Assembly (NCBI GenBank): GCA_963695445.1
Contig: CAVOGV010000009.1
Coordinates: 1-64,000, forward strand
Length of the DNA: 64,000 nt
DNA from: Thiohalocapsa sp963695445
Lineage (GTDB): Bacteria > Pseudomonadota > Gammaproteobacteria > Chromatiales > Chromatiaceae
Direction: 5' to 3'
Shown here: piece by piece, positions 12,833-24,117 of the stretch
Layout: each line of letters begins with the position of its first letter
Numbering within the stretch: position 1 is the first letter of the stretch
Notes under the pieces: generated by a model
Databases searched by the model: none
Told to the model about the DNA's origin: nothing
The model's input: the letters and a program-made list of their open reading frames with translations, nothing else
Program-made: the position numbers and the translations under genes

Positions 12833-13093
12833 GGGATGTTCTCCTTCGGTGTGCTGATATGACGAGCTGTTCCAAGCGCGAGGTCTGATATCCGAAGTGG
12901 TGAATCCCACCTTCTTCTGCATGCCGTCGACAATCAGACTCGCTGCCTTCGGTTTCATTCAAGCCTGCGAATGCTAAGTTGTAATCAAGCTCGCGGTGAA
13001 ACACGCGCCAACATAGCGCTATAAAAGACTGGCTGCAACGAACGGACTTCTCGATCCGAGTTTGAGGCGAGCACGGCTGATCTAACTCAATCA

Positions 13094-13943
13094 GTGGCGA
13101 GCCGCGCTCTGCAGGCGCTGCGCCTCGCACACCACCAAACGGCAACGTGCGAGCCGGCGGGGGATGTCTTGCCTGCACGGACTCAGGCGGGAATACCGGC
13201 GGAAAACCCCGGATGCAGCGGCATGAAATCCCGTTGGTGTTTGCGCGGTCGTAAGGGTTTCGGCATCATGAACTGGCATGAGATCGTCAACGACCGCGTC
13301 GCGGGTGAGCACGTCGCCATCACCTACTGCCCGTTATGCGGCACTGGTGTCGCGTTTCGCGCCGACGCTGACGGCCACGACTCGGCCGCTGACCTTCGGC
13401 GTCTCCGGGTTGCTCTACAACAGCGACATGTTGCTCTACGACCGGGAAACCGAGAGCCTTTGGAGCCAGATCATGAAGCAGGCCATCAGCGGGCCGATGA
13501 CGGGCCACAGACTCGAGGTCCTGCCGCTGACCCATACCACTTGGCGCGCATGGCGGAGGGCGCATCCGCGCACCGAGGTGCTGTCCACCGACACCGGCTA
13601 TCGGCGCGACTATGCCCGCTCGCCTTACGGCGGTTACGAGACCGAGCGTGGGCTCTACTTTCCGGTCAGCGCCAAGTCCCGCCGTTACCATCCGAAAGAG
13701 CGGGTACTGGGCGTCGAGATCGGCGGCGTGTATAAGGCCTATCCCTTCGCGGAACTCTCGAAGACCGACGGCGATCTGCGTGACCGGGTGGGCGGTGAAG
13801 ACATCGTCGTACGCTTCGACTGGGCCAACGACAGCGCCAGCGCATTCGATGCCAAAGGTCAGCAGGTGGCGGCGATGACGGGCTTCTGGTTTGCCTGGTA
13901 TGCCTTCCATCCGCAGACCGAGGTGTTCCAGGCGGATCGTTGA
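13094..13943 (+). pseudogene. DUF3179-domain protein, damaged 5' end and one frameshift
   Basis: The segment MNWHEIVND followed by ITYCPLCGTGVAF and LLYNSDMLLYDRETESLWSQ is diagnostic of DUF3179, a family of unknown function, often exported. The C-terminal two thirds are well preserved (LTFGVSGLLYNSD, TGYRRDYARSPYGGYE, GEDIVVRFDWANDSASA). A frameshift lies near 13372. The sequence before MNWHEIVND does not resemble the family and lacks a signal peptide, so the 5' end is truncated or scrambled. It lies about 260 bases downstream of the divergent por operon start. No function can be inferred. Confidence 0.65.
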
Positions 13944-14025
13944 CGGACCTGCGACTGCCCCGCGAGTGACCCGGAATCGTCGACGACTGGCAACATGATC
14001 GGGTGCCGAACTTCATGTTGGGCAG

Positions 14026-14973
14026 CTACTCGCTCGTGAGGGACTCCTGCTCCAACGAGAGGTAGATGCCATAGGCATTTCGCCGATGGGTAGCGTCGAA
14101 TGCCGGCAACCGAGAGAACTCCGACCAGTCAGTTTGCTCGTAGGTCTCGGCGAAAGGAAGCATCTCGTCGACACCCTCGGCCATCTTCTCGCGCGTGTAG
14201 CGCAGGTAGTTGAGTGTGGCGCGCACGGCCTCCTGCGGGTTAGATGCCGCGGGTCCGTGGCCGGGGATCAGTCCCTTTAGTCCGGTTTGTTCCAGTCCCT
14301 CCAGGACCGTTAGCCAGTGCCGGGTATCCGCGCTGCCGGTGAATGGGATACGTCCCTCAAAGATGATGTCGCCGGAGATCAGGACCCGGTCCGGCTGCAC
14401 GAGGACGGTCAGATCACCGTCCGAGTGCGCCGCCCCCAGATAGCCGATCTCCAGGGTAACGTCTCCCACCGCGAGCGACGTGTCCTCGGAAATGATGCGG
14501 TCGGGCCGTACCAGTCGGGTATCCTCGTTGACCCACGGATAGAGTGAAATCCGACGTTCGGCGAGACGATCGGTGGCCGCGGACGAGTCTAGGTAGTCCA
14601 GAATACCGCCGGGGGCAATGATCTCCGCTCCGAGGTCCTCGAAGACCTGCAGGCCGTAGATATGATCGGCATGGTAATGGGTCAGGATGACCGTGACGAC
14701 AGGTTTGTCGGTCACCTCGCGCAGCAGCTCCAGGAAGCGCTCAGCGAGGGACGGCGAGCCCAGCGTATCGACGATGACAACGCCGTCGGAGGTAACCACG
14801 GCGGCGGCGTTGGAAATGAAGCCCTGGTTGTCGGTGGCGATGCCGGCCGCGCCCCTGACGTAGTAGACGTGATCGGACAGGCGCTCGAGTTCCATGTCGA
14901 CGGTGGCGGGCGGATATCGCCCGCCGATTGCGGTAAGCGGAAGCAACAGTAACAACAGCAAGGCTTTTGGCAT
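14026..14973 (-). CDS. Secreted metallo-beta-lactamase-fold hydrolase
   Basis: A 315-residue protein starting MPKALLLLLLLPLTAIGG, a clear signal peptide, so periplasmic. It carries the metal-binding THYHADHIYG motif (HxHxDH), a second ligand region GAAHSDGDLTV, LISGDIIFEG, and the final histidine region IPGHGPAAS. This matches the glyoxalase-II/SoxH-like branch often called quinoprotein-relay-linked MBL proteins. The exact substrate is unknown. The start at 14973 is chosen because the upstream in-frame extension to 15141 is arginine-rich and would hide the signal peptide. It lies downstream of the histidine-kinase gene on the same strand. Confidence 0.78.
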   Translation of the reverse strand: MPKALLLLLLLPLTAIGGRYPPATVDMELERLSDHVYYVRGAAGIATDNQGFISNAAAVVTSDGVVIVDTLGSPSLAERFLELLREVTDKPVVTVILTHYHADHIYGLQVFEDLGAEIIAPGGILDYLDSSAATDRLAERRISLYPWVNEDTRLVRPDRIISEDTSLAVGDVTLEIGYLGAAHSDGDLTVLVQPDRVLISGDIIFEGRIPFTGSADTRHWLTVLEGLEQTGLKGLIPGHGPAASNPQEAVRATLNYLRYTREKMAEGVDEMLPFAETYEQTDWSEFSRLPAFDATHRRNAYGIYLSLEQESLTSE

Positions 14974-15115
14974 AGGGATCTGTCGTCTCGTTCTTGGTTG
15001 AAGCGGGCGAGTCGACCTCCGGACCCTGCTCGCCAAAAAGTTCAGCGGAACCGGGGCAACCTCGTCCAGGGCTGTCATGCTGTGGCGGCGATTTACCTGC
15101 GCTCGCCGTCCGCGA

Positions 15116-17488
15116 TCATAACAGCGGTTCATCGCACACATCCCCTTTGCGCTTCGGCGGTCGCATCGCGTCCTCTTGCATGGTCTCCTTCAGTTGCTCG
15201 GCCCGCAGTCTGTCGTCTTCGTCGAAGCGCGGCTCCGCGAGTAGCCAGAGGTTGAACTCGGCGCCTCTGCCGGGTGCCGAACGAACGGTGATGTTGCCCC
15301 CGTAGCGGCGCACGAGGACATGGCTGACGAACAGGCCGAGGCCGCTGCCGGTGCCAACGGTCTTGGTGCTGAAAAACGGCGTGAAGACGGCGTCGATCAG
15401 CTCCGGCTCGATACCGGGGCCGTTGTCGCTCACTTGGATGCGGGCGCCCTTGTCCTCCCAGTCGGCGGTGCTGACCCGTATCGGGCGAAGGGTGTTTTGC
15501 CCATTTGCCTGATCGTTGACTGTGGCTGACTGCTGACACTGGCTCGCTGCTGGGCTGGCTGGCTCGTAGGCTGGTTCGCCGTCCGGCTCGCCGCTCGGGT
15601 CGAGCTTGGACGCGCCTTGCTCCTGAGCATGGATGGCATTCACCAACAGATTCACCAGCACCTGTTGCAGGTCTTGCCGGGCGATGCGGATGGGACGGGT
15701 CGCGGCCAAGTCCAGCTCGACGCCGATGCCGGAGCGGCGCAGCAGGTGGGCGACCAGCTTCAGCGTGTCCTGCACCAGGTCGTTGACGTCCAGGGTCTCG
15801 ATCCAGCCGGCGTAGTCGGCGGGGCGGGCGTATTGCAGCAGGCTGTCGATGATGTCCTTGACCCGATAGACCTGGGCGATGATCAGCTCGATCTCCGCGC
15901 GTACCGGTTCGGCGGCGTCGCCGAGTTCGGCGTTGAGCACGTCGAGATTGCCCAGGATCACGGCCATGGGGTTGTTGATCTCGTGGGCCATGCCGGCGGT
16001 GAGCTCGCCGAGCGCCGCGAGCTTCTCGGACTGGACCAGCGCGCGGCGCGTCTCGCGCAGCAGCGCGATGGTACGTTCCAACTCGGCGTTGCGCTGCTTG
16101 AGCTCCGCGGTGCGCTCCTCGACCTTGTGTTCCAGCGAGTCGGCGGCGTCGCGGATCTGGCGGTTGCGCTCGGCGAGCAGGTCGAGCATCACGTCGAGTT
16201 CGCGGGCGAGGGTGCCGATCTCATCGCGCGACTTCACCGGGCCGACGCGGCGATGACGGCCGGCGCGGGTGGCGCCGACCACGGCGCTCATGGTCTCCAG
16301 CGGTTTGAAGATGCTCTTGGCGCCGAGGATGCCGAGCAGAGCGCTGATGGCGGCGATGCCGACGAAGCTCAGTACCAGCGTGATCAGCGCGCGGGTCAGA
16401 TCGGCGCGGAACGGCGCCTCGGAAAAACCGGCGTAGAGCATGCCGACCCGCCTGCCTTCGACGTCGACGATGGGCTGGTAGCCGGAGATGTACCAGTCGT
16501 TGACGACAAAGGCGCGGTCGATCCAGGGCTCGCCGCGCTCCAGCACCTGCGTGCGCACGACCTGCGACACACGGGTGCCGAGCGCCCGCTCCCCCGGCGC
16601 CAGCGGCACGTTGGTGCTGATGCGCACGTCGTCGAGGAACACGGTGACGGTGCCAATGCTGTCCTCCGGCAGGCTGCCCGGACCGTAGACCAGATCGCGA
16701 ATGGCGTCGACGAAGCCGAAGTTGCCGTTCAAGATCACGCCGCCATCGAGCACGGCGCGCACGTTGTCGTGCTGGTCGCGCACGGGATAGACGGCGCGGA
16801 TGACCATGGCGCGGTCTTCGATCCGGCGATCGGTGGGTCTTGCCCGCGGCGTGGCCAGCAGTTCCAGGCGAACCTGTCTTGCCAGGGCCGGGTCCTCTCG
16901 GGCCAACTCGGCGGCGGAGTAGATCTCGATGCCGACCGAGGGTTCGCCGAGTAGCGCCTGCTCCAGCAATGGCGAAGGGCGACTTGGCCGGGCTGCGAGC
17001 TTGGCCTTGCGTGTCTGGCGCGGGGTCGCGGTCTTCGGCGGTCAGTATGCGGCCCTGACGGTCGGTCAGATGCAGAAAGCCAAAGCCGCCCTCCGCGCGG
17101 GCCTGGGTAATCTGCCGCTCCAGCGCGCGCAGGTCGCCATGACCGAAATCCGAGCGGAAGTCGAACGACTCCGCCAGGCGTGCGAGGCGATCGAGCTCGG
17201 CACGCTGGGCACGCGTCGAACACGTCGTTGGCCACGGACAGGTCGGTGCTGACCTTGATGAACAGTTGGCCGTAACCGAACTTGCCGCCCCAGTACACCG
17301 CCAAGGCGAGCGTCACCGGCAGGGCAAGCAGCACCGGCAGCAGCACCAGGACCAGCAGCTTTCGGCGCACCGTGGTGCGTCCGGCACGCGCCGGCCGGTC
17401 TAGGGGTTCGGGCCGCGGGGTGTCGGTCGAGGTAAAGGGCTCGGGGTTCGGGTCGGGCACTAGGCCCGAGTCCCTGGGCACGACCGCA

Positions 17489-17514
<26 letters not shown>
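15116..17514 (-). CDS. Membrane-bound sensor histidine kinase (Cache-HAMP-HisKA-HATPase), frameshifted
   Basis: About 800 codons. The order is: an N-terminal transmembrane helix after a proline-rich cytoplasmic segment (LLVLVLLPVLLALPVTLALAV), a large periplasmic Cache-type sensor, a second membrane segment (ALITLVLSFVGIAAISALLG), HAMP, a coiled coil (EERTAELKQRNAELERTI), the HisKA H-box MAHEINNPMAVILGNL, and HATPase with DNGPGIEPEL and GTGSGLGLFVSH. The frame changes near 17215 and again near 16965, and both changes fall in the sensor domain. Its 5' end overlaps the 3' end of the sigma-54 regulator by 26 bases, so the two form a two-component pair. The ligand is unknown, but the Cache fold suggests a small organic molecule. 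Confidence 0.85.
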
Positions 17515-18961
<1,447 letters not shown>

Positions 18962-19355
18962 GGCTGAACCTCCACGTTATCCTCTGGTGTCGACCTGCGT
19001 CTGCCCGTGATCGGGCGGGATGCGCGGCGGTGTGGCCACGCTCCCAGCGCTGGTTCGTCTCGTGCCAAGCTCGGCGGCTGTTGTCGCCGCGTCGCTCGAT
19101 CGCGACATTATGACGCGATTGCAGCGCGGAGTGCGTCAAAACTTGCCTGACGCTCGACCCCGTTGTCTGCCTCGTCACCTGTCGAGGTGATTGCGGCGCG
19201 TGATGGGCAACGCGCGTCGGCGATAGGTGGCACCGGTCTTGCTGCCTTCAATCGTTGAATCCGTGCCATCGTTCCACGCGGGCATGACGGATCAGCGCGA
19301 GTTTGCTCAACAACCACTCCATTCGGCCTTTGACCACCTCGTCAGGAGAGATACA
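18962..19355. other. Gene-free interval between divergent regulator and mobA
   Basis: About 390 bases between the divergent ntrC-like gene and mobA. No convincing gene, repeat or terminator was recognised. It presumably carries both promoters. Confidence 0.4.
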
Positions 19356-19961
19356 TTGGCAGTCGTCGTTCCCGGTTCCGCGGACATCACTGGCGTCATC
19401 CTCGCCGGCGGCAAGGCCCGCCGTATGGGCGGCGAGGACAAGGGGTTGGTCGAGTTCGCTGGGCGACCGCTGGTGGAGTGGGTCATCGACAGCCTGCGCC
19501 CGCAGGTGCAGACGCTGGTGATCAACGCCAATCGCAACCAAGACCGCTACGCCAGCTACGGCTATCCGGTCATCGCCGATGCCATGGCGGATTTTCAGGG
19601 CCCGCTGGCCGGCTTTTCCAGCGCGTTGGCGGCGGTGCGGACGCCCTGGATCGTTACCGTCCCCTGCGACGGACCCTACCCTGCCCCAGATCTCGTCCAG
19701 CGCCTGTGCAACGCGCTGGCGGAGCAAGGCGCTGAGCTGGCGGTCGCCTCGGACGGACAACGGATGCAGCCGGTCTATGCGCTGATTCCGCGGGCATTGG
19801 CACCGAGCCTAGAGGCCTTTCTCGCCGCCGGGGAGCGCAAGATCGATCGCTGGTACGCCCAACACCGCACCGCCCTTGCCGAGTTCGCCGACCGGCCGGA
19901 CTGTTTCGCCAACATCAATTCCGCCGAGGACGTCGCGCGACTGCGTCGGGAGCACCCATGA
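19356..19961 (+). CDS. mobA: Molybdenum cofactor guanylyltransferase MobA
   Basis: Transfers GMP from GTP to Mo-molybdopterin to make the bis-MGD cofactor; cytoplasmic. The nucleotide-binding signature ITGVILAGGKARRMGGEDKGL is near the N-terminus (split here: ITGVILAGGKARR then MGGEDKGL). PCDGPYPAPDL and INSAEDVARL are also typical. TTG 19356 is chosen as start because AGGAGAG lies 7 bases upstream and it gives a normal MobA N-terminus. In-frame ATGs at 19227 and 19284 would add an atypical leader. The stop overlaps the mobB start (ATGA). Confidence 0.92.
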   Translation: MAVVVPGSADITGVILAGGKARRMGGEDKGLVEFAGRPLVEWVIDSLRPQVQTLVINANRNQDRYASYGYPVIADAMADFQGPLAGFSSALAAVRTPWIVTVPCDGPYPAPDLVQRLCNALAEQGAELAVASDGQRMQPVYALIPRALAPSLEAFLAAGERKIDRWYAQHRTALAEFADRPDCFANINSAEDVARLRREHP

Positions 19962-20506
19962 GCATCCACTGCGACGTTCCGCTGCTCGGCTTCTGTGCCT
20001 TCAGCGGCACCGGCAAGACCACGCTACTGACGCGATTGATCCCGCTACTGCGGGCCGAGGGACTGCGGCTCGGGGTGATCAAGCACGCCCACCACGACTT
20101 CGACATCGATCAGCCAGGCAAGGACAGCCGCCGCCTGCGCGACTCCGGCGCCGAGCAGATGCTGATCGCCTCGCGCCACCGCATGGCCTTCATTCGTGAA
20201 TGCAAGGGTCCAGAGCGCGAGCCGCGCCTGGCCGAGCTGTTGCACTGCGTCGACACCCGCGCGTTGGACTTGGTGCTGGTGGAAGGTTTCAAGCGCGAGC
20301 CGATTCCGAAGATCGAACTGCATCGACCGTCTCTGGGCAAACCGCTCATCCATGCCGCCGACCGGCATGTGATCGCCATCGCCAGCGACGCGCCGTTGAC
20401 GCCGCTGCGCGCTATGCCGGTGCTGGATCTGAATCGCCCGGAGCTGATCCGGGACTTCGTGCTGGGTTGGATGGAGGCAGCGCGGCCGGTGGCGCGGGCT
20501 GGCTGA
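19958..20506 (+). CDS. mobB: Molybdopterin-guanine dinucleotide biosynthesis adaptor MobB
   Basis: GTP-binding partner of MobA, 182 residues. It has the P-loop FSGTGKTTLLTRLIPLL at residues 15-31, the conserved VIKHAHHDFDIDQPGKDS and VLVEGFKREPIPKIELHR. It is translationally coupled to mobA by a four-base overlap. Its 3' end overlaps the convergent gene at 20412-21444 by about 95 bases. Confidence 0.93.
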   Translation: MSIHCDVPLLGFCAFSGTGKTTLLTRLIPLLRAEGLRLGVIKHAHHDFDIDQPGKDSRRLRDSGAEQMLIASRHRMAFIRECKGPEREPRLAELLHCVDTRALDLVLVEGFKREPIPKIELHRPSLGKPLIHAADRHVIAIASDAPLTPLRAMPVLDLNRPELIRDFVLGWMEAARPVARAG

Positions 20507-21444
20507 TCTGCTGGTCGGACTGGGCGTCGCGCTCGCTGAAAGAATGTCCCTCGCGCTTGAGCTGCTGGGTGAGCACCTCGATTTGCACGTCCAGATCCTC
20601 AACGTCGCTCTCGAGTAGCCTTTGCTGCTGCTCCTGAAAGGCGTCCTCGATGGTAATGAGCGCGTGGCGGAAGCGTTCGTCAAGATCGGGCGCGGCAACC
20701 CGGGCGTGAGTCTTCGCGTATCCCTGGACGACGCGTTCAACGCCCTCGAGGTAAACGACCAAGAACTTGCTCGCCCGTCGCAGATCGCGTGGGATCTTCT
20801 TCCAAGCGGCGCAGGATCTGTGTCGCCAGCGCCGTGATGCGTGCCAGTCGGCGGTTGAGCTCGGGCTGTCGGATGTCGCGACTCGACTGCTCGATGGCAG
20901 CGATGGAACGCTCTGCCTGTGCAAGCATGGTGCGTGCGCTCGCGCTGACGCCGCGCCGCCCGCTGAAGAGTCTGCTCCTGTTCAGGTCGAAGCCGTAAGT
21001 CAGGTAACAACCGAGCAGAGCGACGATGCCGAAGGCGGCGGCGATGGCCGGATGGTGACCCACGCCAAGCCATGCGGTGATCGCTGTAGCGAGGCTGACA
21101 AGCACGCTACCCAGCGTCTTGAGCGGCCAAGGTTCAGCGCCGAGCTTTCCGGCTGATATCAGACCGCGCCGCATCAGCATTGCACCAGCCAGGAACAGGC
21201 CGTAGCCAATCGCATCCCCCACCAGAAGCAGGAGTTGTCCGCGCGCCAAGGCAACCATCGCCGCGGCAGCGACCGGCAGCGGCAGGACGAACAGCAGCCA
21301 GCCGGTGGCTGCGCGCGGCCGATCGGTGGCTGTGCGGTCGCCGTCCACGTTCCGGGATAAGCTCCGGGACAAACGCTGCTGTAGCAGCATGAACAGGGTC
21401 ACGGCGATCAGGACGATGACACCAAGCAGCAGCAAGCGTTTCAT
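20412..21444 (-). CDS. XpaC-like (5-bromo-4-chloroindolyl phosphate hydrolysis) family membrane protein, frameshifted
   Basis: About 344 codons. It has an N-terminal transmembrane helix (LLLLGVIVLIAVTLFMLL), two to three further hydrophobic segments (LFVLPLPVAAAAMVALARG, AAAFGIVALLGCYLTYGF), then a helical cytoplasmic region. The region ASARTMLAQAERSIAAIEQ through KFLVVYLEGVERVVQGYAK resembles the XpaC family, whose members often sit beside TelA tellurite-resistance genes; none is seen here. A single frameshift near 20795 joins two collinear pieces. It converges on and overlaps the mobB 3' end, so its true C-terminus is uncertain. Confidence 0.65.
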
Positions 21445-21462
21445 GACCTGGGGCTCCGCCAG

Positions 21463-21603
21463 TCAGGCGCGACGACGCGTGTGCTGAACGCCACCAGCAG
21501 TCGCCGTGGACGTGCAGGAGGCCAGCAGGGCCTGTGCCGACGCGACGCCGATGGCGGCGAGGATCAGCAGGATACCCACAAGCTTGCGCACGGGATCGGG
21601 CAT
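21463..21603 (-). CDS. Small one-helix membrane protein (hypothetical)
   Basis: A 46-residue open frame, MPDPVRKLVGILLILAAI then GVASAQALLAS, with one N-terminal transmembrane or signal-like helix and a polar tail. A CGGAG motif lies about 9 bases upstream of ATG 21603. It lies 18 bases upstream of the XpaC-like gene on the same strand, suggesting co-transcription. No family is recognised. Confidence 0.4.
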   Translation of the reverse strand: MPDPVRKLVGILLILAAIGVASAQALLASCTSTATAGGVQHTRRRA

Positions 21604-21764
21604 GGGGTCTAGCACTCCGGTGAGTCGAGCGGGTTTCTGACAATCTCGACGGCGACGGCCGATCGACGCCGAGGATCGAGCTTTGATCGGCAACTGCCGG
21701 TTCCGTGAAAGCCGCCTCCTGCGATGGAGAGGCTACGCGGATCTAGGGTCGTGGTCCGAGTCGC

Positions 21765-23009
21765 TCAATCCAGGGCAAAGGGCTCCACCGTCACGCGCTC
21801 GCCGGGCTGAACGTCGCCGCACTCGGGGCCGAGCACGATGAAGCAGTCGCCCTCGCTCATGGAGCGCAGCACGCCCGAGCCCTGGGAGCCGCTGCCGACG
21901 ACGACCGGGTTGCCGTCCGCATCCCAGGACAGTCGACCGCGGCGATACTCGGTGCGACCAGGCTTATGCCGCAGGCGATCGTCGCAGCGGGCCTGAAAGC
22001 GCACGCGCTGGCTGTTGGGCTCGCCGCTCAGCCGCCGCAGCGCCGGGCGAACGAACTGCTGAAAGGTCGTCATCACCGCCACCGGGTTGCCGGGCAGGCC
22101 GAAGAACAGCGCACCGTTCAGCGAGGCAAAGGTCAGCGGCCGGCCTGGCTTGATCGCGACCTTGTTGAAGTGCACCTCGCCCAGACGCCGAATGGTGGTG
22201 ACGATGTGATCCGCCTCGCCGACCGAGATGCCGCCGGTGGTCAGCACCAGATCGGCCCGACGCGCGCCCTCCAACAGCGCGTCTTCGAGCGCCTTCGGGT
22301 CGTCCCGAACCAGTCCCAGGTCGATGCCCTCGACATCGAGTTCGCGCAGCATCCCGAGCATTGTCCAGCTGTTGCTGTTGTAGATCTCGCCGGGGCCGAG
22401 GGCTTCACCGATCGTGCGGATCTCGTCGCCGCTGGCAAAATAGGCAACCCGCACGCGCCGGTGCACAACCACCTCGCCGATGCCCAGCGACGCGAGCAGC
22501 CCCATACGCGCCGGCGTGATGCGGCTGCCAGCGGCCAGCACGGTGCTGTCCGCCGCGATGTCCTCGCCCGCTTGGCGCACGTTGCCGCCCGGCTTCTCGC
22601 CGGCGGGGATGCGCACCAGATCGCCGTCCGCGGAGACCCGCTCCTGGATCACCACGGTGTCGAGTTGTTCCGGCATCGGCGCACCGGTCATGATGCGCAC
22701 GCAACCACCGGATGGTACCGCGCCGTCGAACGGATGACCGGCGAAGGCCGAACCGCACAGGCGCAGTTGTACGTCATCGCCACCGATGTCGGCGGCGCGC
22801 ACGGCATAGCCGTCCATCGCCGAGTTGCGATGGGGCGGCACGTTCATCGGCGAGATCAGGTCCGCGGCCAGCACGCGGCCCAAGCCCTCCCGCAGCGGAA
22901 TCGTCTCGGTCTCAGGCACCGCACGCACCAGCCGGCGGATGATCTGGTGGGCGTCGTCGGCGGAAATGGAGTTGTCGTAGGGGTCCTGACAACTGGGGGT
23001 GTTCGTCAT
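21765..23009 (-). CDS. moeA: Molybdopterin molybdenumtransferase MoeA
   Basis: Inserts molybdenum into adenylylated molybdopterin. 414 residues from MTNTPSCQDPY; the longer in-frame start at 23144 is rejected because it adds a non-homologous leader. Signatures: PPHRNSAMDGYAVRA, VRIMTGAPMP, FASGDEIRTIGEALGPGEIYNSN (given in part), TTGGISVGEADHI, KVAIKPGRPLTF and GLPGNPVAV. It is intact. It is divergent from the toxin-antitoxin unit that follows and part of a Mo-cofactor cluster with mobAB and two further MoeA-like genes. Confidence 0.94.
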   Translation of the reverse strand: MTNTPSCQDPYDNSISADDAHQIIRRLVRAVPETETIPLREGLGRVLAADLISPMNVPPHRNSAMDGYAVRAADIGGDDVQLRLCGSAFAGHPFDGAVPSGGCVRIMTGAPMPEQLDTVVIQERVSADGDLVRIPAGEKPGGNVRQAGEDIAADSTVLAAGSRITPARMGLLASLGIGEVVVHRRVRVAYFASGDEIRTIGEALGPGEIYNSNSWTMLGMLRELDVEGIDLGLVRDDPKALEDALLEGARRADLVLTTGGISVGEADHIVTTIRRLGEVHFNKVAIKPGRPLTFASLNGALFFGLPGNPVAVMTTFQQFVRPALRRLSGEPNSQRVRFQARCDDRLRHKPGRTEYRRGRLSWDADGNPVVVGSGSQGSGVLRSMSEGDCFIVLGPECGDVQPGERVTVEPFALD

Positions 23010-23115
23010 GATGGTCGCGAGGTCGGGCAGTTCGTTACAGAATATACCTGCTTCGGCTGGCCGGCAGAAGCGTTGCCAAGCGGGGCGTGCGGCATTGACG
23101 TAGACTGACGCCAAG

Positions 23116-23448
23116 CTGACCATTGCGGAAACACCATCCTTCACGCGTTCATGGCCCGATTACTGGACGGAGGAAGAGCGCGGCGAATTCTGCGCTTGGA
23201 TTGCAAGCAATCCAGTGGCTGGCGATGTCGTTCCTGGGACTGGCGGTGTCGGCAAAGTCCGCTGGTCGAGGGCTGGCAGCGGCAAGCAAGGCGGTGTCCG
23301 GGTCATTTATTACAACCGATTGGCGGACGCACGCATCTGGCTGCTTCTGAAATACGCCAAGAGCGCGCGAGACAATTTGTCAGCCCATGTGCTCAATTTC
23401 GCGCGGGAGATGTTGGATCATGCCGAAGACTGCACAAGAACTCCTTGA
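23116..23448 (+). CDS. HigB/RelE-type toxin (toxin-first module)
   Basis: About 110 residues with the pattern SWPDYWTEEERGEFCAWI, GTGGVGKVRWSRAGSGKQ, GGVRVIYYNRLADARIWLL and YAKSARDNLSAHVL. These match the HigB-2-like ribosome-dependent mRNA endonuclease family. There is no ATG at the conserved N-terminus. CTG 23116 gives the full-length protein (LTIAETPSFTRSWPDY), while GTG 23215 would truncate it. The toxin may therefore have lost its start codon or use a rare one. The 3' end overlaps the antitoxin by 29 bases. Confidence 0.72.
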   Translation: MTIAETPSFTRSWPDYWTEEERGEFCAWIASNPVAGDVVPGTGGVGKVRWSRAGSGKQGGVRVIYYNRLADARIWLLLKYAKSARDNLSAHVLNFAREMLDHAEDCTRTP

Positions 23449-23728
23449 ACGAGACGCTGAGCGGGATATCGGCGCCGAATTGCTCGAATCCATCCGCGAG
23501 CTGACGGCTGGAGCGACGGGTGCCATCCATAGCCCAGTGGCGCTTGCACGCTATCGGGTCAAGATGTCGCAAAGTGAATTCGCCAGACTGCTGGGCGTCT
23601 CGGTGCGCACCCTGCAGGAATGGGAGCAGGGCCGGCGCGGACCGAGCGGCGCGGCACGATCCCTCATTCGTGTCGCGCAGGAACGCCCGGAGGTCCTTCG
23701 TGAGTTGTTTCTCGATCAGGTCGCCTGA
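23420..23728 (+). CDS. HigA-type helix-turn-helix antitoxin
   Basis: A 102-residue XRE-family protein starting MPKTAQELLERDAERDIG. The DNA-binding helix-turn-helix is SQSEFARLLGVSVRTLQEWEQ (shown in part: FARLLGVSVRTLQEWEQG), followed by RRGPSGAARSLIRVA, a usual ending for antitoxins of toxin-first modules. It overlaps the toxin gene. It is expected to neutralise the toxin and repress the pair. Confidence 0.82.
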   Translation: MPKTAQELLERDAERDIGAELLESIRELTAGATGAIHSPVALARYRVKMSQSEFARLLGVSVRTLQEWEQGRRGPSGAARSLIRVAQERPEVLRELFLDQVA

Positions 23729-23826
23729 GACTGCAAGCCGGCTCTGGATATCACGCAATCTGCTGTCGGCCCAGGCAGTCGCATCCATCCAATTGGATGG
23801 GCGACTCGGGCGGGTGCAGACTCACT

Positions 23827-24117
23827 ATGACTGGCCGCATTCTCTAGATTCCGCGAGACGGGGGAATCGGCCTGGATTCTCTTGGTTTCCTTCGAGATCC
23901 CAGCAAAGAACTCGGTCGGCGGGAGAACCCGGAGGTGCTGCGACCGGCAGACCTCGCGGATCGCGGCGTCTTTGCGCTGCTGGGCGAGCCTGGGATTGGC
24001 AAAACCGCGCTGCTAAAGTGTGTGAGTCGCCTGCAACTCTGCCTCCATCGACCCTGGTTGGGCGGGATTGCCTCAGTCTTCATTCACGCGTCTTATGCCG
24101 AACTCCCCTTTGAATAG
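23827..24117 (+). pseudogene. Truncated P-loop (NACHT/STAND-like) NTPase N-terminal fragment
   Basis: A 97-codon frame beginning MTGRIL at 23827 is interrupted by TAG at 23845-23847. It then continues IPRDGGIGLDSLGFLRDPSK, ELGRRENPEVLRPADLADR and the Walker A motif LGEPGIGKTALLK, ending at 24117. This matches the start of large single-protein NTPases with NACHT/STAND architecture, many of which are anti-phage or regulatory. Everything after the Walker A region is missing and the MoeA-like gene begins instead. I infer a deletion remnant. The family level is tentative. Confidence 0.5.

Noticed and set aside
11228..12862. Plus-strand 544-codon open frame
   Set aside because: Antisense shadow of the porG-porA genes, which have clear catalytic motifs on the minus strand.
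19227..19355. Longer mobA from ATG 19227
   Set aside because: It adds 43 residues not seen in MobA. TTG 19356 has a strong AGGAGAG site and starts at the conserved N-terminus.
21966..23108. Plus-strand 380-codon open frame
   Set aside because: Antisense shadow of moeA; His/Arg-rich with no family motifs.
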